Below are positions 1-10,414 of a stretch of DNA of 64,000 nucleotides, piece after piece (the first letter of the stretch is position 1; each line of letters begins with the position of its first letter). Under the pieces are notes generated by a model that was given only the letters and a program-made list of their open reading frames with translations, did no database searches and was not told the DNA's origin. The DNA lies in assembly GCA_963575745.1 (NCBI GenBank), contig CAUYUJ010004758.1, forward strand, positions 124,001 through 188,000, written 5' to 3'. A program made the position numbers and the translations under genes. This stretch comes from Prorocentrum cordatum. Lineage: Eukaryota > Sar > Dinophyceae > Prorocentrales > Prorocentraceae.

Positions 1-1197
1 CATCGACACAGTGAACCCCGCGACGCCGAGGATCTGCGCCACGAAGTTGATCCCCGCGTGGTTATTGACGTTGAAGAAATCAAGCTGGACAGGGCGACCT
101 GGACCGATCAGGTCCTCCACCTCGCCGAGTTTGTGGGTGTCGGTAACCGCACCCTTGTGGGGCAGCCTGTGCCCCGAAGGTAAGCCGAGCTCAGGGAAAT
201 CACACCAGGTGCCATATCCCCACAAGTCAGGATCGTGGCGGCAGCATCTCAGCAAGCGTTTGAACTGTGCCTTCGAAGTAACTGTAATCGTCTTCACCGC
301 TGAGCGCATCATTTCGGCGTATTGCACGGGGCCCTTGTCTACCCATGGGCAGCTCGCCACTGACAGAGGGAACTCAAATAGCTGGTCCTTGTGGCAATTG
401 CATGCCCAGCAAGGGTGCTCCACGTGATCCCACCGCTTGAATCCACACGCCTGGTGGATCTCTAAAAGATCAGCTCATCTCACAGACGGCGGCGCATAGC
501 CCGCCAGCCAACGCAAAACCACGTTTAGCCGCGCGGATCTCGCCAGCGAATGGCTTGTCGTCGTGGCCACGGTCGGGCAACATCCCTGTGGACATCACAT
601 TGAATGACCATACGATGATTCTCATGATGGCTGCCAAGGTGCACATCCCTCGGCAACCGCATTGGCACAAGTCGCTCTTTCGAACGATGGCGATTGTGTG
701 GCGGGCCGAGGTGACAAAGTTGCTCCACGAAAACGTGATGAAGCTATCTTTCTTTGCGTGGGGCACCCCGTCGGAGTAGTACCCCACTGGAAAAGCAAGG
801 TCTCCTTTCAGCTGCCTGTCAGCATGGTTGTCGAAGTGTGGCGGCATGTTCTGAGCGCCCAGGCGGCGAAGATCATAGCCCGAAGGGTTGGCCTCGTAGG
901 TGCTGCTGAAAGTCTCGTGCGGGAGAGACAAGGGGAAATTGCAGTAGGTGCGCGTCTGGGTGCCTGAATCCCACATGGGGACCTCAGTGGTGTAAAACGC
1001 TTCACGGCTGTTTCTATAAATAGTTCCATGATTCCAAGCGCTTCCGAATATGGGGTTAGGCCGGCGCGGAAACCTTCAGGGTCAACTCTAAAAAGTTCGG
1101 CCCAGCCACGGAGGTCAGGGCCCTCGCAAACGGTGCCACGCGATGTAACACAGGCCCAGAGAAATCCTGTCGAGAGGGGGGGGGATCGACACACCAT
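1..1197 (-). pseudogene. Frameshifted copy of a repetitive dinoflagellate protein family, cut by the window edge
   Basis: One protein-like reading runs leftward through three frames. The first segment covers about 1197-990 (CVTSRGTVCEGPDLRGW). The second covers about 990-475 and includes ATG 976. It holds YYSDGVPHAKKDSF, then RHTIAIVRKSDL and a Cys-rich block LCQCGCRGMCTL. The third covers 474-1 (LLEIHQACGFKRWDHVEHPC, then WACNCHK) and is still open at base 1. The first joint needs one extra base in a T run near 996; the second needs one base removed near 475. The paired Cys blocks and the DGVP and RHTIAIVRK motifs match, from memory, a family repeated many times in dinoflagellate genomes with no assigned function. 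A decayed transposase is possible but not shown. Two single-base breaks mean either a dead copy or assembly indels. Confidence 0.6.
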
Positions 1198-1460
1198 CCC
1201 TCGCCAACTCCAGTTTTTCGAAGATTAGTTTTCCGGGGGGGGGGGGGGGGGGTGATTGGGGAGGGGGGAGGAGAGTGAGGGGGGGGGGGGGGGGGGGGGG
1301 AGGGAGGGGGAGGGGGGGACGGGGAGGGTGGGGGGGGGAGAGGGGGGGGGGGGGGGGGGGGGGGAGGGAGAACGCGGGAGGGGAGAGGGGGGGGGGGGGG
1401 GGTGGACGGGGAGGGGGGGGGGGGGGGGGGGGTGGGGGGGGGGGGAAGGGGGGGGGGTGT
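1181..1460. repeat. G-run and GGGA low-complexity tract
   Basis: Near-continuous runs of G broken by A or GA. Open frames through it on both strands encode only Gly/Arg or Pro/Ser runs and are artefacts. It ends the readable part of the neighbouring pseudogene. Assembly errors are likely in the long homopolymers. Confidence 0.85.
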
Positions 1461-2125
1461 GCTTGCTGCAAATCACCCGACCTGGATAGAAAACTGCGTG
1501 GGTCAGATGTGGGCCCCAACGTCGATCAGCATCGATCGATTGGTTCGACCCCCCCTTGAAAAAATACAGAGGTGGGGCGAGGATGGTAATATGATCCCCC
1601 CTCCCTCCCCTCTCCCAGACACCCTGCGCCGCGACCTTGCCCTCGCCCCACCTGCTGAGCAAGTGCTCCCGCAACCCTTCCCCGTGCGGGTCCGCGGGCT
1701 GCCGTGCATCCTCTGACTTCCTGGCTGCCTCGATGGATACCGATGCTGCTGATGCGCGGGCTGCCATGGTGACAGGCGGTTCAAGCTCGAAAGATGGTGC
1801 AATCGAGGTGTAATCGATTCCAGGGATCTCCAAACAGCTTGATCGCGACAACGACTACGGACACTTGGTGCGGGATCTGACTGGCCAGCGCTAGTTCGAG
1901 AGCGCCTGCGCCGCTCGAGACCTCCTCGTGCTCACCCAGAGCGTGCGTCCCAATCCTCTTCGCTATGGAATGTGAGGATGTCTCAAGCGAGGGCGCTGGC
2001 CATATCTTCGGGATCGCTTCCAGAAGACACAAGCCGACGCCTGTTATGATACGCCTTGGGAGTGAGGATCGGCCCTCGGCAGCTCCAAGCTGCAACAGAT
2101 CTCACGTGGCGACCTGCATGTCCTA
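1461..2125. other. Unique sequence with no supported gene
   Basis: No convincing coding frame, splice pair or repeat was found. One short motif, GAGGATGTCTCAAGCG at about 1974, resembles the unit of the minisatellite at 59.7-60.6 kb. Confidence 0.4.
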
Positions 2126-2129
2126 CAAT

Positions 2130-2272
2130 CGGACTTGGTTGGACAGGACGCGCGGGAGGACACAACACCTTTCCGAGTGCCACGTTGCCACGGGAATGTA
2201 GGGAGCACGGGTCGCGAGGCGCATGATGCAAGGGCACCCTTGATTTGACAGGGTCGACCTACTCATCCGAGC
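2130..2272. repeat. Dispersed repeat, copy 1 (pair with 16890-17034)
   Basis: This stretch aligns with 16890-17034 in the same orientation. Shared landmarks are a CCTTTCCGA/CCCTTCCGA block, a TTGCCAC[A/G]GGAATGTAGG block, and an exact final AGGGTCGACCTACTC. Divergence is moderate, so both are old copies of one unnamed interspersed repeat. Confidence 0.7.
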
Positions 2273-2331
2273 CGCCTGTATTGCAATCTGTCGACCTGAA
2301 GGGACATGTCCCGCAGCGTCGAGGGACTCAC

Positions 2332-2487
2332 CTGCATCAGACTGGTCAGACTGTCCCGACTGTTCGACTGTAAGCATCAGGCCGTCCTTCCTTTTCCCCC
2401 GCGCTGGCTGGCGACAAGGCTCAAGCGTTGCTGCCGTTTCCTCGCGCGTCGAGCACTCCGCAGCAGCAAACGCTTGCACGTGCACAT
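2332..2487 (-). CDS. Exon-like island with a consensus splice donor
   Basis: The minus frame reads VQAFAAAECSTREETAATL and ends SGQSDQSDA just before CAG|GTGAGT, with the intron starting at 2331. No ATG precedes it; the open frame begins with GTG. The acceptor is not defined. It could be an internal exon of a gene whose other exons I cannot join. Function unknown. Confidence 0.2.
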
Positions 2488-2754
2488 CGCCCTTCCTCCC
2501 GCCCCCCCCCCTCCTTCATCCTCGATCCTCATGTACTTGCCCCCCTCCTCCGTTTCATCCTTGATCAGTTGCTTCCCCTGAACCCTATCCCCACCATGTG
2601 CTCCTCATCAGCCTCGTCACCGACGGGGCCAGAGAAACTGCGCGCGGTCCAAATATCGGCACCTGTCGCACTATGCACGTATAGTGCATTCACCGCTTGC
2701 GGTTCACCGCACGCCCCTTGAAATCTTGAGTTCCGAGAAGGGAGATGAACACCA

Positions 2755-2885
2755 GTCACATGCTTGCACGTTAGCGCACACATCACACACATCGCACACA
2801 CATCACACAAATCACACACATCACACACATCAAGATCTTACACACATCCCCCTATACACACACGCGCGCACACACACGCACTCGG
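2755..2885. repeat. CA-rich microsatellite
   Basis: Imperfect ACACATCACACAC and ACACACGC units. The histidine and threonine-rich frames through it are artefacts of the repeat. Confidence 0.85.
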
Positions 2886-3211
2886 AAACCCAGGCGAGGA
2901 CGACTGGCGCTCTACTGATCCGAAGCGTCTCCCAACGCCTTCGTCGCCGCGCTCACCGATGCCATCGCTGGGGCAATCAGGCTCCACAGCCGATTCGCCT
3001 CGCGAGGGCGGGATCGGAATCGTTGGTTCGAGTGGGGGGGGCAGTGGCGCCCAAGACTATAGATCGCCCCTGCAGGGGCTGGGGCCCCTCTTTAAAGACG
3101 GCACCCCCGTCTGTCGGCATCGATCTACTTGCCCCCCCGTCAATTGCGCGAGGATGCAAACCCAGCGGACGTCCAATTGATGCGAGGGAAAGTGGCTTGG
3201 GGAGGTTAGGT

Positions 3212-3319
3212 CTATAGGTACTGGAGGATTCGAATGCGAGCTCGGGGCGGGGCCTCGTCCAAGCCAGCATTGATCTCATCGCAGTCGACCGTCGACCCGG
3301 CGTGGCGGGGAGTGAGCAT
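3212..3319 (-). CDS. Small ORF or terminal exon, unknown function
   Basis: A 35-residue frame starts MLTPRHAGSTVDCDEINAG and ends RIRILQYL then TAG. It lies directly after a CACCACAG acceptor-like site, so it may be a terminal exon instead of a free-standing ORF. The composition is acidic then basic, with no recognised domain. It is the most downstream protein-like island of the minus-strand chain at 3.2-6.0 kb. Confidence 0.25.
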   Translation of the reverse strand: MLTPRHAGSTVDCDEINAGLDEAPPRARIRILQYL

Positions 3320-3339
3320 CTGTGGTGCCGCGTCCCTTC

Positions 3340-3530
3340 TCATCGACCTCGTCCCTCCTCCTCATACTCCTTCCTCCTCCTCCTCCTCCTCCTCTTCGAG
3401 TCCCCTCCTATCTCATATCTCATCCTCCTCCTCCTCATCCTCCTCCTCCTCTTCCTCCTCCTCCTCCTCCCCCTCCTCATCCCTCTCCTCCTCCTCCCCC
3501 TCCTCATCCACCTCATGTCTTGGATCCCTC
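3340..3530. repeat. CTC/TCC trinucleotide tract
   Basis: Imperfect CTCCTC repeat. Serine, leucine or proline runs on plus and glutamate runs on minus are repeat artefacts. Confidence 0.9.
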
Positions 3531-3539
3531 ACCGTCCTC

Positions 3540-4444
3540 CTACTCGGGCGCGAGATCGTCGGGCTCGAGTTTCGATCGGCTCTCGGCCAATTTACCCTTG
3601 AGTTTCCACCCTCACAGTGCAAACGCTAGAGAGTGGCACGGTGGCGGGGATGACTTGCCCTGGATGCCATCGGTCAATTGGCCCTTGAAATCGCTCAGTT
3701 GGTCGACCGCTTTGTCGATCTGGGGCGCGAACGGCGAGAGCACATACTTTGCATGAGTGGCTGCAAGTGCGCCATGCATGCACGGATTTATTGCGTGAAT
3801 TTGCCGAGCATACCATGGCCACCGGGACGCCTAAAGCCAGGCGGGAAAAGGACTGCGCAATCACAGCTTGAGAGCTATTCGATTTCATCGTGATGCTGCA
3901 GCGATATGCGAGCGGGCATCAAGTCTCGAAGCTGGCGCTGATCGCAGGGGCGAGCCCTCACCCCGGGCGTTCACGCCGGGCATGCGCGAACACCCTCCAA
4001 CTTCTTTCTTGGAAACGCGCTTCCCTGGGAGGAACAACCTGCGCCGGCTATTCGCCTGCGCCGGCTATGCGCCTGCGCGGCGAGAGCCACGGCACGTTCA
4101 TCACCTCCCCTGCGCAATTCATTTCACGCGCGAGGGGGCCGGCCCGAGGAGCGAGACCGAATCGACGACGGATTGATCGACGATGTCTGATCGATCATCG
4201 ATCTATTACATTGCCGACGGATTGGTCCGCGATGGATGGATCGACGGATCGATCGATGATGGGTCGGCCGATCCATCGAACGACCTTCGAAGCGGACATC
4301 GACGACGAGTCGATGATCAGATCGATATCGACGATGGAACGGTCAAGCTCCCCCCCCGCTCACGTCGATGCCAGTCAATTGCGCGTGCATCTGCGAGCAC
4401 AGACCCAGCAACGTGCCGTGCTGTGCAGCGTTCTTGTTCGCCAT
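3540..4444 (-). CDS. Small three-exon gene, predicted 79-residue charged protein, function unknown
   Basis: Three minus-strand exons join in frame. Exon 1 is 4444-4364: ATG in GCAATGGCG, starts MANKNAAQHG, ends LTGID, donor GTGAGC. Exon 2 is 3746-3659: starts YVLSPFAPQIDKAV, after acceptor GCAAAG, and ends in a GC donor (GGCAAGT). Exon 3 is 3610-3540: follows acceptor TGTGAG, begins WKLKGKL, ends EPDDLAPE then TAG. Exon lengths 81, 88 and 71 total 240 nt, exactly 80 codons. Intron 1 is 617 nt (GT-AG); intron 2 is 48 nt (GC-AG). GC-AG introns are common in dinoflagellates. The middle exon has an IDKAVDQLSDFKGQL stretch that could form an amphipathic helix. The frame is open upstream of the ATG (ASASSATKA), so these may instead be the last exons of a longer gene reaching towards 6 kb. 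Confidence 0.45.
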
Positions 4445-4694
4445 TGCTTTCGTGGCTGAGGATGCCGAAGCTGCACTCCGCTTCCGATCCTCTAGGCTAC
4501 GAGAGTGACGAGGAGGAGGAGGGAGAGGCGGAGGAGGAGGAGGAGAGGAGGAGGAAGGGGAGGAGGAGGGGCCCTGGAGACTGAGAAGAGGCGGGATGGG
4601 GCTCGACGAGGGTGACCCCAGGGATATCGAGGAGGAGAAGTCGGATCATTCTCCTCCACCTCAGCTCATCCTCGTGGATCCTCCGAGGGACCTG

Positions 4695-4931
4695 TTAGCA
4701 CGGCGTGTCTCGAAGGCTGCCTCGCCTGCGAATGCTCAGTCGCTTCCTCCTCGCTTCCACTGCTCCTCCACGTCCTCCTAGCTCCACTTCCTCTTCCACC
4801 ATCTCCTCCGCATCCCCGTCAATCCCCAATCGTGGGAGTTGTTCCTTCTCGAAGGTCGAGCCGCCCTCGCTGTCTGAGTAGGAGTACTCAGAATAGGAAT
4901 CGCTGTCGACGGTCTTCTTCGCCTCGCGCAT
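4695..4931 (-). CDS. Acidic Ser/Tyr-rich exon-like ORF
   Basis: The frame starts MREAKKTVDSDSYSEYSYSD, continues GGSTFEKEQLPRLGIDGDAEE, and becomes basic near its end. It is not a pure repeat translation: the Ser/Tyr/Asp block and the LPRLGIDG segment lie outside the neighbouring CTC tracts. An acceptor-like CGCGAG precedes codon 4, so it may continue exons at 5653-5324. No domain recognised. The donor is unclear because several GT and GC candidates are present. Confidence 0.3.
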   Translation of the reverse strand: MREAKKTVDSDSYSEYSYSDSEGGSTFEKEQLPRLGIDGDAEEMVEEEVELGGRGGAVEARRKRLSIRRRGSLRDTPC

Positions 4932-4984
4932 GCAGCGCGATGGGGGGGGGGGGGGGCATGGGGCGGGAGTGGGGGCCGTCGACG

Positions 4985-5080
4985 CTGGCTAGATCCCTCC
5001 TCCTCCTCCTCCTCATCATCATCTTCTTCCTCCCCCTCCTCCTCCTCCTCCTCATCCTCCTCCTTCTCCCCCCTCCCTCC
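4985..5080. repeat. CTC/TCC tract
   Basis: Imperfect CTCCTC repeat between exon-like islands. It would be GAG-rich intron sequence if the minus-strand gene model is right. Confidence 0.85.
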
Positions 5081-5105
5081 TCGATGATCCTCTGGGGGGG
5101 AAATG

Positions 5106-5160
5106 GCCCCGGGCCGACCGATCGATATCGACATCGCCGATCGATATCGATATCGCCCTA
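5106..5160. repeat. Short palindromic GATCGATATCGAT cluster
   Basis: Overlapping self-complementary GATCGATATCGA units. Similar clusters occur near 4185-4335 and 25010-25160. Function unknown. Confidence 0.6.
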
Positions 5161-5323
5161 ATGCAGACCCCCTTCCAGCTAGCTGCCCACGAGGAAGTTA
5201 GCTTGCAGGCTCGAGGGGGGGAGGCACTGGGTGCGCGATGCATGCGCGCACGATCTTAAGATGTAGCAGCTGCGCACCCCTTCCCTGGCAAGCCTGGGCG
5301 CCGCGAACATCCTTGGGGCCCAC

Positions 5324-5653
5324 CTGGCCCGTGCTCAGCCTCGTCTCCAAGGTCTGCTTCTTCATCTGGGCGGCGGCGGGAGTGGGCGGGGGGTGGAGCG
5401 GGGGCGATGCGAGATTAATATCGTGCCGTGATTCCCTCTCGTACCATTCTTCCCTCGTATATTCCTTTCCCACCGCCCTCCCCTCTCGTGCCGTGATTCT
5501 CCCTCGCACAGTCGTTCCCTCTCGCGCCATCACCCCTATCGATGGACTCCCCAAACATAACGATTCTTGTCCGCCCTCCCCTCGGCAGGCCTGGCGGTCC
5601 TCGCCTTCGAGCGTGCAGCGGCGGTAGAGCGTCTCCTTCGTCTGCGCGTCGAC
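5324..5653 (-). CDS. Two small phase-0 exons, unknown protein
   Basis: Exon-like block 5653-5591 is 21 codons (VDAQTKETLYRRC, then TLEGEDRQ) after an AG and ends CAG|GCCTGC, a GC-type donor. Block 5365-5324 is 14 codons (MKKQTLETRLSTGQ), preceded by GCCGCCGCCCAG and followed by GTGGGC. Both are phase 0 and would join in frame. The joined peptide is charged and has no recognised domain. It could continue into 4931-4695. The gene model is my inference from splice-site pattern and protein-like composition. Confidence 0.3.
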
Positions 5654-5841
5654 CTCCCTCCCTTCTCCTTCTCCTCCTCCTCCTCATCCTCATCTTCCCC
5701 ATCCTCCTCCTCCTCCTCCTCCTCTGATATCCTCATTCCTCCCTCCTCCTCATCTCCCTCCCCCTCCTATTCCTCCTCCTCTTCCTATACTCGCTGTCCC
5801 CCTCCAGCCTCGGGGGTTAATTGAGATGTTCATTGAGATGC

Positions 5842-6033
5842 TCATTGAAAAGGCTTTCTGAACTCGATCTCCTTGCTTGCGTGCCCCACCCATCCCACGC
5901 AGGTGTGCGTCTTCTTGCATTTGATGCAGAATGCCTTGATTGTCTCGGCCCGCTGGTACGCCCTCGACCGAGCCGATGTTTCGTGACAGGTTGGTTTCCG
6001 AAGGAGGTCTGACGAAAAGGGGAACCAGGAAAT
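5842..6033 (-). CDS. Cys/His-containing exon-like island
   Basis: A 63-codon frame without ATG contains AETIKAFCIKCKKTHTC then VGWVGHASKEIEFRKPFQ and a stop. The C-x2-C-x4-H-x-C spacing suggests a small metal-binding turn, but one pair of ligands is not enough to call a zinc finger. It lies at the upstream end of the minus-strand island chain and just outside the mobile element that begins at 6149. Confidence 0.2.
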   Translation of the reverse strand: MSWFPFSSDLLRKPTCHETSARSRAYQRAETIKAFCIKCKKTHTCVGWVGHASKEIEFRKPFQ

Positions 6034-6287
6034 TCAGAGATCGCATGCGAACAACGATCCATCATGTCTTTCGGCACCTCGTTAGCATCATTCCCCTTGC
6101 TCGTGCAAAGTGAAACTAAAAAAACATAGCGCCTGATCCCCGTCTCCGTTTTTACCTAACAGCGAAGACTGATAGGTTTCTAGTGGGATCAAAAGAAAGC
6201 AGCAGATCACTCCACAGGGGGGTCCGGGCAGGTGTTGGGAGTTGCCGGGCGGCAGTGAGCCGGGCTCGTTTTTCACCAACAGTCACG

Positions 6288-6645
6288 CACTTCGTGCTCT
6301 TCGCCTTCCCAGAACTCCATTCCCAGGCCACATTCTGGGGGGCCGGATGCAACTGTAGGCCACTTCGTGCTCTTCTATTTCCCAGAACTCCATTCCCGGG
6401 CCACATTCTGGGGGGCCGGATCCAACTGTAGGCCACTTCGTGCTCTTCCATTTCCCAAAACTCCATTCCCGGGCCACATTTTGGATGCCCGGAGCCAACT
6501 GTAAGCCACTTCGTGCTCTTCCATTTCCCAGAACTCCATTCCCGGGCCACATTTTGGATGCCCGGAGCCAACTCTAGTCCACTTCCTGGTCTTCGAGTTC
6601 CCAGAACTCCATTCCCGGGCCACATTTTGAATAGCCAGACGCTTC
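6288..6645. repeat. 73-bp tandem repeat, about five units
   Basis: CACTTCGTGCTCTTC recurs at 6288, 6361, 6434 and 6507, and as CACTTCCTGGTCTTC at 6580: exactly 73 bp apart. Each unit carries CAGAACTCCATTCCCGGG. The same array, seven units, lies at 51144-51630 in element B. It sits at the 5' end of both elements, a place where promoters or binding arrays are often found. Confidence 0.9.
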
Positions 6646-6759
6646 ATACTCCTTCCGCCACAGCTGTGTTTGGTTCAGGACTTGCTAGTGACACTGCAGT
6701 CCTCTGCATTCAATTGGCCACTACATTCATTCACTGCAGTCCACTGAGTTTTGATTGCA

Positions 6760-8945
6760 ATGGCGTTCCCCTGGCCGTACCCCCATGTCCAACGTTCATC
6801 CGCAGCCTCTGCTCCGCGAGGCTCGTCCGAAGTGTCGCCGCCTCGCGGTGCTTCTCAGCCTGCGCCGCCTCGCGGTGCTTCTCAGCCTGCGGAGGAAGGT
6901 GGACAGACGCCTGGTTCTGGCGCTGTGCAGCCTGCGTCTTTCACGGTCGCCTCGTTCAATTTCGGGTTCGAGCAGGGCATGATGACTGGTAAGCAGGCGG
7001 CCACTCACTGCGCTAACTTCGGAAGGTTGTGCGCCAAGATAGTGGAGACCGCTGATGCTGATATGGTCTGTGGCTGCGAGGTCGGTGCGTTCCGTGAAGG
7101 CTTTCGCCGAGCAGGGATCAACGTGACAGAGATCCTCAGTAAGCCTTTCGGTGATGGCATTCGCTTCTCGGAGGTCGACAACTACTTGACTCTCTGGGGG
7201 TTCCGCGGTGCTTCTCAGCCTGCGGAACTGACTCTGTGCGAAGACAGCAAAGTTTACAGGCCTCCTAGCGGCCGAGAGATTGATGCTGTTATTTCACATT
7301 TTGAGGTGAACAAACCAGGCCATGACAAGTTCCACGTGGTGATCGCCAACATGCACATCGTGTGCGGCAAGAAACCGCCGACCATCCAGACTCGAAAGCG
7401 GACAGTTCGCCATCTCCGCTTGCACCTGGACGGCCTGGCCAAGATTCTTGAGATCTAAACCAGGCAGTCGTTCTGCTTGTAGTCGGCGACGACAACCTCA
7501 CTTTCCAGGAGGCGCGGGAGGCTTACCAGCGCCAGCAGAACGACGAGAAGCTCTGGGAGGTCCATGCCACTCCGGCCGACCTCAAAGGCGACCACGTCGC
7601 GGTCTGCGGAGCAGTCGCCCGTTTCTGCTCCATTGCCGTTGGCGCGTCTTTTACGGATCGTGGCATGCGCAACGACGCACACGATGCGGTGGCGGTTGTG
7701 CTCACTCTCCCTGGTGCTATTCAGCCTGGGGAGAGCAAGAGGCGGAAAATTGTCGTCGAAAACGTCTCCGACGCCGACGTCAGCGTACAGGCGGACCGCG
7801 AGTCTTCTGTGCATTGGGATCGGTCGCCGAGTTCTGCTCCTCCGCTTTCACCGACTTCACCGGGTGATCCCGACTACGTCGAGGATGTCGTTCAGAATCG
7901 CGCGGACGACTTGCACAGGGAGCTGAGGCAGCTTTGGGACGACAGGTACGACGAGGAGTACGATCCGAAAGTCCTCCATCATCTCAGTCTCTTGCTTTTC
8001 AAAAAGAGGAAGTCCACGGAGCCAGCGGACACTAATCCAGCTGGCGCTCCTCAGCCTGGCTCGGAATATGACGCGGCCTTTGCGTCTCAGGAGGAGACTG
8101 GCCGAGCCATTCTCTCTGTCCTGAAGCTTCGACATGACTTTCTGCGGAGCAAGAACATCGACGACATGCGCTACGTTCTCACGGAGCCTGAGCGCCAGGA
8201 ATTGGTCAGAGTAGCTCGCGACCAGTACGAGCAGTCGCGGCAGCAGCGTGCGCTTCAGGAACGGGATATCGAAAAGGGAAAAGCGAAAGGCAAGTCTGCG
8301 CCACAAGGGGGCCATGCGGTTCCGCAGGGTCCTAACAAAGGGCCAGGCGGTAAGAAAGGTTCTCACGGTGCTTCTCAGCCTGCGGGAAAAGGTGGCCAGG
8401 CCAAGGGTGCAGGTCTGGGTAGCGTCGCCAAGTTTGTGAAAGACCAGAAGCGTAAGCGGTGGCATCGCCATTTGCAACGTGTGGCCGGTACCAAACAGAT
8501 CTGGGAGGTGCTGGCCTTCTCAGGGCGCTTCGACGTTGATTGGTTAACGCAAGCGTTGCAAGCTGATCACAGTGAGGGCCGTGATGCAGCAGTTCCCGAG
8601 GAAGCTCTGCGGCAACAGCGGCGCCGGCTGCACCACCAGAAGGCCGAGGCCATCGCGCGCTACAACGAGGGGGAGCGGCTTTCCCGCCATCTGTCTGCCC
8701 AGGCTGGCCAGCCAAAGCCGAACTTCACGCGCAGGCAGCTGGACGTGTTGCAGATGTTTGAGAGCGGAGCGCTGCTTCAAATCCGCAACCAAGCGATTCT
8801 GGCGTTGGGGCACGGCCGTCTGTTCAGGGCCGATGGCGACTACCTGGACATCGGCGGCAGCACGGGCGGTGGCTCCAGGCGCATCATCGATTCTTGGCAG
8901 CCGCCGGACTGGCGTGACTTCCTCCAAGACGATCAGGACATCTGA
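6760..8945 (+). CDS. EEP-like (endonuclease/exonuclease/phosphatase-fold) protein with long basic C-terminus, broken by one frameshift
   Basis: The first ATG is 6760 (GCAATGGCG). Frame 1 runs to a TAA at 7456 and the reading resumes one frame over (NQAVVLLVVGDDNL). A single missing base near 7456 explains the break. Across the joint the EEP landmarks appear in order: VASFNFG, DMVCGCEVG with the expected catalytic Glu, FHVVIANMHI, VVGDDNL in place of GDFN, and RNDAHDAV in place of SDHxPV. The rest (to 8945) is a Lys/Arg/Gln-rich region followed by a globular tail ending DFLQDDQDI. A complete in-frame piece starts at ATG 7665. The motif RGASQPA is repeated at several places and is encoded by a DNA repeat that also occurs outside the gene. 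Non-LTR retrotransposons carry EEP domains, but no reverse transcriptase follows here. Confidence 0.55.
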
Positions 8946-8965
8946 GTTTTGCAAGTCTCCCTGCC

Positions 8966-9215
8966 CGCGGTGCTTCTCAGCCTGCGGTCTGCCGCTCTCC
9001 AGCTGCGGTCTCGAGCAGTAGTGTTCGAAAGCATGCGAGTTCCTGCGGTGCTTCTCAGCCTGCAGGTTTCGCAGCCTGCGCTCTGCAGTACAAGTGCTTT
9101 TCAGCATGCGACATCCTGCGGTGCTTCTCAGCCTGCAGGGTTCGCAACGTGCGGTTTGCAATGCATTCCTTTTCAGTATGCGAGTTCCTGCGGTGTTTCT
9201 CAGGCTGCAGGGCTC
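8966..9215. repeat. Cluster of GCGGTGCTTCTCAGCCTGC units outside the reading frame
   Basis: Four units at about 8978, 9044, 9117 and 9189 follow the stop of the EEP-like gene. The same 19-mer encodes RGASQPA inside that gene. Further non-coding copies lie at about 9739, 11501, 11558, 11845 and 11918. Confidence 0.8.
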
Positions 9216-9487
9216 CGAGGCTCTTCGCTTCGATGCCAATGTTTTCAGACACCGTAGCTCCGTTCCGTAAACATCTTCCAAGAGCCGCTCGCAACCTTTT
9301 GCAGCTGGCTGTCTGCACGCTTCGCCGGCTTTTGCTGCGCGGACAATTTTCTCACACACGTCAGCGCCGTTTGTAGGCGTCAGAAAAACATGTAGACATT
9401 CACGAAGGGCTTAGTCTGTATATCGTCACATCATTACATACGCAGTCGTCGAACACATCGGTGTACATTCAGCGCTTTGTCCTTCTA
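9078..9487 (+). repeat. 410-bp direct repeat, copy 1
   Basis: Nearly identical to 11806-12248, from GCGCTCTGCAGTACAAG to TTTGTCCTTCTA. Each copy lies downstream of one of the element's two genes, like a shared 3' tail. Copy 2 differs mainly by a 33-bp insert near 12045. Confidence 0.9.
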
Positions 9488-9539
9488 CAGCATTCTTTCC
9501 GTTGATAACAGTGTTCTGATGGGTTCGCTTCGTTCTAAA

Positions 9540-10335
9540 AGCGTTGATAGCAGTGTCTCGTTTGCGGACAACTCATTCTATATCAACTCACTGATACCGA
9601 GTTTCCTTTCACCATAAGTGAATGCATACCAGTGTATGTTGGTTACTACAAAAGTGGGTTCCTACAACCGACTTCATGATCGCTATCATCATCGCAGATT
9701 TCACTCATCCTCATCACCACGACTGGTTCACGTTGGCCTGCGGTGCTTCTCAGCCTGCAGTTCCTTTCGTTACACTGTAGTTGAAGCCGTTCATGGCAGT
9801 GACTCGTTTAAAGACAACTTTAGTATTGGGGGAAGTGTCGATAGCAGCGTTTCTTTTTACTTATACAAGCGTTGATAGCAGTGTCTCGTTTGTGGACAAC
9901 TCATTATATATCAACTCATTCATACAGAGTTTCTTTTCGCAGCAAGTGAATGCACAGCAGTGTATCTGCATTACTGGCCCCCACTCCATTATCACTATCA
10001 TCATCAACTATTTCCTACACGCGTGTGCGCGGCGGTCGCCATGAGTGAATAGTTTGCAGAGACTTCTCGCATTGATACCCATGGGTCACTTCAGAGTGAA
10101 CTCATTTGTGATCTTCTTTCAATGGAAGTTGAATCGGTTGATGGCAGTGCCTCGTTTAAACTCCACTTTGGTATTGCTAGTAGTGTCAATGCCAGCGTTT
10201 CTTTTTAATTGTGCAAGCGTTGATAGCAGTGTCTCGTTTGTGGTTTGTTATAACAGCGTTGACAGCAGTGTCTCGTTTGCGGACACCTCATTGTACATCA
10301 ACTCGCTGATACCGGGTTTCCTATCAACACCATCA
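9540..10335. repeat. About 330-bp degenerate tandem repeat, 2.5 units
   Basis: The core GTTGATAGCAGTGTCTCGTTT recurs near 9542, 9868 and 10219, and again near 10258 in a variant. Each unit also has a CAACTCA[C/T]T[G/C]ATACxGAGTTTC block and a GTGAATGCA block. More AT-rich than its surroundings. No gene seen. Confidence 0.7.
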
Positions 10336-10414
10336 TCATCATCCTTAACCATGTTTGCTCGAGTTTCACCTGGCCGTCCAGCCGCGGCGGTGCTCCTCAG
10401 ACTGCCTTGTCACA

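Noticed and set aside
2405-2440. Possible spliced-leader remnant (GGCTCAAG)
   Set aside because: Only eight bases match the dinoflagellate leader; the preceding CCATTTT part is absent here and at the other GGCTCAAG sites.
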